A DNA stretch of 64,000 bases, taken from the NCBI GenBank assembly GCA_037447655.1, contig JBBHKE010000836.1, positions 372,001 through 436,000 of the forward strand. Direction: 5' to 3'. Below are positions 57,297 through 64,000 of the stretch, in pieces. The translations under genes were made by a program, and so were the position numbers. A model generated the notes under the pieces. The model was not told where the DNA came from and did no database searches. It worked only from the letters and a program-made list of their open reading frames with translations. The first letter of the stretch is position 1. Every line of letters starts with the position of its first letter. The stretch comes from Zygnema cylindricum. Its lineage: Eukaryota > Streptophyta > Zygnematophyceae > Zygnematales > Zygnemataceae.

Positions 57297-58475
57297 CCCT
57301 CTCTTCCCCTCTTTCCTCCGTCCTCTCCTCTTTCCTCCCATCGTACCCTCATAAGTTTCACGTTTTATGAAATTTCTTGAAATAAATATCCAAATAAAAT
57401 AGTGGTCATATTTTAAACTACACTTTCCCTCCCTCTCCTCTCCCCTCCCTCTCCTATACTCTCTCTCCCTCTCTCTCCCTCTCTCTCTCTCCCGCTCTCT
57501 CTCTCTCTCTCCATCCCTCCATTTTTTTATGCCCTAATAGTAATCCAAACTTATCAGCTCACTCTTGCTAAATTAAAAAGAATATGTATACATGCAACTT
57601 TAGCTATATGTTTACTTTTTTGTTTCCCTCTCCCCCTCCCTCTCCCTCCCTCTCCCTCCCTTTGCTCCTCCCTCCCTCTCCCTCTCCTTCTTTCCCTCTC
57701 CCTTCTTTTCCCCTTTTTTTTTCAGCATCAGACTTCAGATATCAAATTCACCTCCTCTCTTCTCTCTCCTCCTCTCCCTCCCTCTCCTCCTCTCCCTGTT
57801 TCCACCACCCCCCTTTTTTTCAGCATGAAACTTTGGAGGGCATGTTAGTGAACCTTCTTTTTTACTCCCTCTCTCTCCCTCCTCTCTCCCTCTCACTCCC
57901 ACTCCCTCCCTCTCCCTTCTTTTCCCTCCCTTTCCGACTCTCTTCCCTCTCCCTCGTTTACCTTTTTTCCATTTTATTTATTTATTTATTTAATTAATTG
58001 TTTATGTTTTTTTTCTTTTTTCAGCACGAGACTTTGAAGGGATCTTTCGTGGACTCTCTCACTTTCCACGTCCCTCCGAGAAATGTAAAAATGTTTATTT
58101 TGACCCCTTTGAATGGAACGGGTACAAATCAACTAAACTAGTAAAAACTAAATTTAGTTTTTTTAAATTGGGTATTACGGAATAATCGGATAACTTTGAT
58201 CCGAGAAAATTAGGAAATTGAAAAACCGGACTATCCTCTCCGCCCTACTCCCCCCTTCTCTCGCCCTCTCCCTCCCTTCTCCCTTTCGCTCGCTCTCTCC
58301 CCTGTCCTCTTATATACCATAAACCTAAATATTTAAACTCGGGCGGGAGAGGGATAGGGGGGGAGGGAGAAGAGGGAGGGGAGGGAGAAGAGGGAGGGGA
58401 GTGAGGGTGGGAGGGCGAGAGGGAGGGAGAGGGGAAAGGGGAGGGAGGGCGGGAGAGAGGGAGGGATATGGAATC
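57297..58475. repeat. Polypyrimidine / polypurine tract cluster
   Basis: CT-rich runs (57,297-57,340, 57,425-57,530, 57,625-57,960, 58,230-58,310) and a GA-rich run (58,340-58,470). Within it, a 'tttttcag' plus CA(T/C)GA(A/G)ACTTTG phrase recurs (57,825 and 58,022, weaker at 57,723). The 137-codon ORF at 57,584 is compositional. Confidence 0.8.
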
Positions 58476-59015
58476 AATAGTTTAGTTATAATCCCTTTAA
58501 ATAATTAGGAAATTGGACACACTCGACACACTTTTAGTCTTGTTCACATATTCACTTTCATTTTATTTATAACCACACTATTACACGTGGCCTATTCGAC
58601 AAACTCGTGTGAATCTTAGTTGTTGAACCATTTTTTGTTGATGTTATCTTTAGAGATATTAAAAAATTTAGTATGCTATATTATAACATGTTGTCCAAAA
58701 AATTTCTATGTCATAAGTTGACAATACAACGTTGGTGCCCAGTGTATGTGTAGTGTATGAGTTTGGTGGTTGTTGTGACTCTTGGTTTGTTGTGTTTGGT
58801 TTTTGTTGTGTTTTTATTGCTTAATGACATCCACTATTAATCAGGAGACGTTTTTTTTGTCAGATTGGTGTTTGTGTAGTTTTTTCACCAAACCTCAAAT
58901 AGAGATTTGTCCAATTGCACATTTTGAGGGAAAGAGTTGTAATGCGAGAAACTTCTTTTGTTGTCCCAGATACGTCTTTTAAAGTCATGTTGTTCATTCT
59001 GCTTAGTGTGAACTA
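58476..59015. other. No gene recognised
   Basis: AT-rich sequence with short ORFs (for example 58,782-58,982 +, Cys-rich by chance) and no recognisable motif or RNA gene. Confidence 0.4.
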
Positions 59016-59228
59016 CACTGTGTATCGCTATTAGTGTTAATAACTTTTTTGCCACTTAAAACATCTTTTCTCAGTACACACTTGTCGGATTATCTGACGA
59101 TTGCGATTGAAATCCAAGATTCTCACCTTCCCATTGGCGGTCTCCATGTGAAAATCGGGCAAGTGTGTACAGAGGAAAGATGTTTTAAGTGGCGAAAAAA
59201 ATATTAACACGAATAGCGACATACGGTG
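59016..59228. mobile_element. M7: palindromic M-family MITE
   Basis: 213 bp, ends CACTGTGTATCGCTATTAGTG / CACCGTATGTCGCTATTCGTG, flanked by TA (59,014-59,015 and 59,229-59,230). The arms stay complementary far inward ('gccacttaaaacatctttt' against 'gatgttttaagtggc'), so nearly the whole element is a hairpin. Confidence 0.85.
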
Positions 59229-59735
59229 TAGTGGACTATGTACTCTTTTCACAAATCAGGAGGTCACAAGTACTCATTGTACCTTCCAAAAGCTCTTTGT
59301 TGTTTTAAGATTGACATCCGTTTTTTATTTCTAAAGTGAATCCTACGGGTTTGCTTGACTTCCAAATATTATTGAGGTGTCAATTTTTTTTTTCAAGCAT
59401 TTGCGAGTCAAGAGGCGAGAATCTGTTGCTTATTTATTGTTCATACAAAAAATGAGCTTGAGATGTTGCCCCTATCATCTAAATGAGCTTGAGTTGTTGT
59501 CCCTATCATCTGTATGGTCGTACAAGATGTTGTACATACACCAAAAATAGTCTGGTCTCTGCTTGTGAATTTTATTCCTCGTCCTTTTCTGTACTCTTAT
59601 GGTACAGTTTTTGTGCAGCTACATATTTTTGGTTCAATAAGGTTATAAAGAATCTAGAGTGAGCCGCTCCCCTTAGCTAAAGTCACGTGGACATATGTAT
59701 GTGTATGCATTTATACATTTTGTGCATGTATACTA
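59229..59735. other. No gene; short tandem phrase
   Basis: Contains a duplicated 'aaatgagcttgag.tgttg.ccctatcatct' phrase (59,452-59,513) and nothing else recognised. Confidence 0.4.
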
Positions 59736-60008
59736 CACCGTCAATCGCTATTAGCGTGTAGGTTTCATTAGCGTATACAAATAATTACCGTGGTGTACGC
59801 TATTTAAGAATTTGAAAATTTTGGAAAAAATCATACATTCTAATTGTTTGATTATGATAATTTGGATCTTTGAAAAAACAAATGTCGGTCGCAAACATGC
59901 TTACACTAATATAAGTTTTCGTACAAAATCTGACAAATCGTACACAAATCGTACATTCACACGGTCGAAACGCGGCTGTCGGACGAATATGTGCGAGCGG
60001 GATTTTGA

Positions 60009-60015
<7 letters not shown>
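59736..60015. mobile_element. M8: M-family MITE, right end lost
   Basis: Starts CACCGTCAATCGCTATTAGCG after TA (59,734-59,735), with M3-like interior ('caaaatctgacaaatcgtacac'). It runs into a (TA)n stretch (60,016-60,042) without a right terminus. 60,043-60,650 is T-rich and otherwise empty. Confidence 0.65.
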
Positions 60016-60049
<34 letters not shown>

Positions 60050-60650
60050 GCGACCATACAGGTGGTTTTTGTGCTTATGTTCTCCACGATTGAGACAGTT
60101 GTCACATGTTTGTGATTCTCTCCATTTTTGTTCCCCAAATAAAAACCTCTGATTAATTTTTTTAAAGTCAGGGCACGGGTTATCTACTGTGTTTTTTATG
60201 TTTTTATTTAGTTTGTCATGTTGTTATTAAACTTCTTTTATATTTTTGTTATATTTCTACTTTTTTTTTATTATTAGTTATGATTTTTATTATGCATTTA
60301 TTTTCTTTATATTTATCGGTTATTTTATATTATTTTGTTGGTTATTTTTTCCTGTTTTTGTTTTATTTTTATTTTATTTTTTTATGTTTTTATTCCGTCT
60401 TCTTACACGCGGATATTTATGCCTGATATAGTTTATACTCGCCTGAGGTTCTCCGCAACTAACCATCTGATGAGAAATATGTCTTTTGCCCATTATTGAC
60501 GAGTTATGTTTCTACAATGTTTTTGTACAATTTGCTGCTTCTAAACTACGTCACCTTAGTGTTTTTTGTATTGCTTATGAGGCAATGTTTACAGTGTCTC
60601 TTTTTGAAGTTTTGACATTTTCTTAAACAGTGGTTGGTTATTTATTGCAG

Positions 60651-61321
60651 GTGGGACGTGTACAGTTTTGGTGTAATTTTATGGGAACTTGCGACGTTAC
60701 AACAACCATGGAGTGACATGAATCTTCTTCAGGTGTTGTACTCTCTCTTATTAACTCATGTTTCATGTTTTCCACTTTCATCCTGTTTGATGACCTTGGT
60801 TTACTGCGGTGTTGTACCGAGGTCATCATTTTTGACGGCTTTAGTTTTGCCCGAAAATTTAAGATTGACCAGGTTTTTGACAGGAGGAACTACGATTGGA
60901 TCTCGACTGGACATTTGACTGGAGCTTGTGCAGTTTGCGGGAACAGGTAGTTGGGGCTGTTGGATTTCAAAACAGACGACTTCCTATCCCGGACTTCGTG
61001 GATCTAGCTATTGGGGCTATTATTCAAGCACGCTGGCATAAGTATAACCGTCAAACTTTATCTGTGCATAGAAAGTTTGTTTGTTTAAAAAAGAGATGCT
61101 TTCAATGCACCCATGCACCCTTTCTTAGAATATGGTTTGTAGAAAGGATTTTACTATGACTGTACTATGACTGTTCTTTGACGACTAATGTTGTTTCGGA
61201 TGTTTATCGACAAATTTACTCACAGTTGGTAGTTGGCTTGTGCAACAACCCATGTTTGGGACCAAGTTTTTCCGATATTATGGCTCAACTTAAGCGAATG
61301 CTGAGGCCCATTCAAGCATGA
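60651..61321 (+). pseudogene. Orphan 3' exons of a Raf-like MAPKKK (CTR1/EDR1 type)
   Basis: Three exon-like pieces. The first, 60,651-60,732, encodes [19 protein letters not shown], kinase subdomain IX. The second, 60,947-61,041, encodes VVGAVGFQNRRLPIP..., subdomains X-XI. The third, ending at TGA 61,319-61,321, encodes PSFSDIMAQLKRML, the C-terminal kinase helix. Exons 1-2 join by GT-AG in the intron position usual for this family. Signs of decay: the residue before DVYSF is Trp, the conserved Cys before the subdomain XI Trp is Arg (ARWH), the Arg before PSF is Gly, and no 3' splice site fits the third piece. No ATP-binding, HRD or DFG segment occurs upstream in the window. These kinases act in ethylene and stress signalling, but this copy cannot make an active enzyme on its own. 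Confidence 0.75.
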
Positions 61322-62133
61322 CACCTAACCCTTGATACATAGCGACATTTTGTTTTGCAATTTGACAATATTGTGTAGAAAACGTTCTGTTTTAGCTTCA
61401 AACTCACACAAATTGACAAATGTAAGTGTGAAGAAGCTCCTTAATGAAGCAGGGTGACACCTGGGTCGAGCAAAAATTTTCGAGGCAAAGCTTTCCGGGC
61501 AAAGTTTCAGACAGCTAGATCAATGGGGCATTTGTTAAACCCCAAAGAAATGTTTGTGGTGAGTTGGTATAGACGACCAAAGCCATCTCAAGCAGGGGAT
61601 AACGAATCCCAGGCTATAGACAAAACTCACATTGTTGTAATTGCTTACGGTCTTCAATTTCTTACCGTCTTCTTCTCCTGTAAGTTTGCCCCGATCGTCG
61701 AAGTTTGTGTTAGGGATCCCACCGGGGTAAAGAAATAGATTTCCACCTTTTTGTGACATTTGTCGACCTTTTGCTGAGAGATGTTGTTGCATGACTTATG
61801 CTTAGTTTTTCTTAGAGCAGTATATCTGGGGCCATTCGCTTTACAGCCGTGGCTCGTTGTTCTATACTTGTAGGGATTTTGTAACGATCAACAAAAAGGA
61901 ATGGTTAGCAGAAAGGGATGATTTAAAAAAGGGAACGGTTAACAAAACGGAATGTTTAAACAAAAAGAGTTGGCAGCAAAAACCGGCATGGGGTCTCTTA
62001 CAAGATTTTGGTGAGAGGGGAATCGAAGTTCACATGTAATGAAGAGGATGTCTCTTAGGCGAGTAAGGTGTTTGCAGTTTCCAAGCTGAGAGTTATATAA
62101 CTACACAGGATACACAGGATATTCAAGCATCGT
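61322..62133. other. No gene recognised
   Basis: Open frames on both strands near 61,454-61,792 show no known motif and overlap each other. Possibly 3' flank of the kinase fragment. Confidence 0.4.
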
Positions 62134-62658
62134 TAAACATGGATGATAACAAATGTGAGGCTTGTTGTTTAGTTTAGAGCAGATGATCCCATCATGCCAT
62201 TCTTTGGTGAAGTGCTTGGTGTGGTTTTCGTTTTAATTTCAAAGGAATCTAAAATCTAAAATGTCGAGATACGGATGATGTGCATATGGACAAAAAACAG
62301 TCATCTTGTAAAGAAATGATAATGATTCGCTAGGTATGATTGTTGGAGTATTGCACCGACAAGAGCCCACAATTTAAAAATACTGTTTTCTAGCAATTCT
62401 AAACTGAAGCAGTTCTAGAAAGTGCAAGAACAAGACTCACACCAATAGGCTATCTTCGAGCTTTGGACATGAAAACAAACTATGTGGTATACATTATAGT
62501 TCAACACTAACATAAACGTCAAGGTCTAGGTAAAAAAACAGGTTAAAGGAAAAGCTAGGTTAAAAAAATGATGCCCCAAAGTTTGTTTTTTTTAGATTTT
62601 TGTCTTAAGAAACTAAAAAGGCCATATTTCTTTTCATCGAGAATGTTGGCTCCTTCCT
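62134..62658. repeat. Dispersed 0.5-kb repeat, copy 2
   Basis: Same orientation and very similar to 24,093-24,630, including minor indels. Ends in '...ggctccttcct' followed by A16 (62,659-62,674), the boundary with the LINE-like element. Confidence 0.8.
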
Positions 62659-62674
62659 AAAAAAAAAAAAAAAA

Positions 62675-64000
62675 CAGGGGCAGGATAAATTAAAAAGCAC
62701 GATGGTTAACCATCTGAGTCCGGGGGTACCAAAGGGGTGGCATGGCCAACACATAAAAACTACCAGGGCAATAAAACTAAAGAGAGCAACGGAAACAACG
62801 ACAAGGCAAATAAAAGCACCCAAACCCAAAATGAAAAGCCCGGCAACACAAAAATCCAAAACCACAACTTTAACACCAACTCAATTATCTATCTATGAAA
62901 AGCAACCCCGTAAGTCCTCCCAACCTGGGGGAGCACGTTGAGGGAGGTCCGGAACACGGCTACGATCCATAACCGAGATAGCCGATCGGAGGAGAATAGA
63001 AGCCTGCACTCGCTGTAAAGCCAAAGATATGCATTGACGATAAAAAGATGTAAGGACCGAAAAAGGAGGGCTCCCAAGTCCTCGGCGCTCGAAAGCACGT
63101 CGAGCGCAAGTACGGAGAAACTCGTCTATTGCAACACCCACACAGCCAAAGATCTTGACCGCCATCGAAATAAAGTCGTCCATAGGGTCCTTGTGAGCAT
63201 GATCACGCTCCTTCGCCTTAGCGGCATCACGAGCCGCCACCCCAACATTTCGAGCCCCCCGACCAACAACCGTAGCCGAGGAAGGGTTTGCCAAAACAAT
63301 ATCACCGAAAATGCGACTGGCATCATCAAGCAAAACAACATCGATCCAACGTGATGGAATAATGTGAGAAACCTCCCGACGCACAGAAAAGCCCCCCTCC
63401 GAAGCGATAGTCGCAACAATGTCGCGAATAGTGTCGTGCGACTGGATCAAATCCCCCCCATGGGAGCAACGAAGCAGATGGACACTATCGAGCCCCAAAA
63501 CACGACCACATGCACAAACAAGAGAGCCAAGTAAAGGAGGATGGGGGAGGCCAAGGCGAAATCGAAAGGCGGTGGTGAATTGAGCAGGTGAGAATCGGAG
63601 AGGGGACAAAATAGGTATAGCCAAAAGCCAAGATCCAGAACCTGGTCCACCACAAGAGAGAAGACGGGCATGTTAAGAATCAGAGGGAAGCGCCTGAAGA
63701 AGGTCAGATTTAATGGCGGCGACAACCCGATTGGAAATTGATTCCTGGACACGCTCAGCGGATGTGGTAACCAAAGTGGAGAAAATCGGCACATCCACTA
63801 GGGCATGGGGAGGAAGAGAACGTGACGCGTCCAATAAAGTCCGCTGGAACGCTAACACATCGTCTGAAACGCGAAGACCATAGTAGCTAGAACAAGGGTG
63901 TCCTCAGCCAAAAAACGGGAAACAAGGGTAGAGGCAAGAAGACACCAACTTCCCAAATAGGCAGCGGGAGCAACACGAGCAGTCGATAATAGACCAACCC
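62675..64000 (-). mobile_element. Non-LTR retrotransposon, C-terminal part, cut by window edge
   Basis: Minus strand. The stretch from 64,000 encodes a post-RT segment (LLSTARVAPAAYLGSW), then an endonuclease-like domain, a stop at 62,893 and about 200 bases of 3' UTR. The RT core lies beyond the window. The coding strand ends in T16 at 62,659-62,674 instead of poly(A). The site is interrupted in copy 2 of the 0.5-kb repeat and uninterrupted in copy 1. Confidence 0.75.
62893..63995 (-). pseudogene. LINE ORF C-terminus with restriction-like endonuclease (broken)
   Basis: The longest open part is 63,624-62,893. It carries C-x-C-x9-H-x3-C (C37, C39, H49, C53 of that frame), then an R/SHD-like 'SHDTIRD' and a PD-(D/E)xK-like pair (D95 in RWIDVVLLD and D108 in GDIVLANP), as in the RLE of R2-type elements, where it nicks the target DNA. 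Upstream pieces: PAAYLGSW (about 63,960), then a frameshift near 63,870, then a frame ending in TAA at about 63,674 between SDS and HARLLSCGGPGSGSWL. One shift and one stop make it inactive. Confidence 0.7.

Noticed and set aside
63447-63794. 115-codon minus-strand ORF
   Set aside because: It overlaps the endonuclease frame of the LINE-like element, which has the conserved residues. This frame is a shadow.
1-64000. CRISPR arrays, bacterial operons, rRNA genes, plasmid or phage functions
   Set aside because: None seen. Spliceosomal introns, copia elements and plant-type genes show a eukaryotic nuclear sequence.

Overview
The window reads as nuclear DNA of a green plant of the streptophyte lineage. 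Two intact intron-rich genes show this. One encodes a chloroplast-type SEC14/CRAL-TRIO protein resembling plant CPSFL1, with an apparent transit peptide. The other encodes an ALY/REF-type mRNA export adaptor (THO complex subunit 4). Both are on the minus strand and reconstruct without a frame break through GT-AG introns. Almost everything else is mobile-element debris. The low gene density and mixed transposon load suggest a repeat-rich genome, possibly an early-diverging land plant or a streptophyte alga (inference).

Layout. 1-458 is a DNA-transposon remnant. 459-23,750 is a pile of nested Ty1/copia LTR retrotransposons, all broken: element A (932-5,302, + strand, 5-bp target duplication CGCCA) sits inside the LTR of element G. 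Minus-strand remnants follow (C 7,150-10,320; F 10,321-13,229; E 13,230-17,932; D 17,933-21,656). E contains a solo LTR with a 5-bp duplication. A GTAC-rich tandem block and another LTR fragment close the cluster.

23,751-39,498 is the gene island: CPSFL1-like gene (seven exons, 25,132-33,821), an open segment of unknown function (34,942-35,182, +), and ALY (six exons, 36,298-38,768). The CPSFL1-like introns are packed with polypurine/polypyrimidine tracts, an 80-bp tandem duplication and a (TA)n run.

39,499-55,515 is packed with short DNA transposons and MITEs: a TA-duplicating family (M), two families with TAA-type duplications that look like PIF/Harbinger (Q, R), hAT-type elements with an 8-bp duplication (N), and long-armed foldback elements (P). 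They are nested in each other and in an AACTTTAACT-type minisatellite. Several insertions can be proved inside the window because a paralogous empty site is present.

55,516-64,000 holds simple-sequence tracts, more MITEs, the isolated 3' exons of a Raf-like MAPKKK (60,651-61,321), a 0.5-kb repeat shared with 24.1 kb, and the C-terminal part of a broken non-LTR retrotransposon with a restriction-like endonuclease domain, cut by the window edge.

The most unusual signals concern the copia elements. In three LTR subfamilies the gag start codon lies in the last 20-60 bases of the LTR. The LTR-internal junction falls at the same codon phase, and the half-tRNA(iMet) primer-binding site is itself translated. 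Most of these LTRs also carry an antisense, tRNA-like Pol III box A/box B module about 210-235 bp from the LTR start, with a different tRNA-like sequence in each subfamily.
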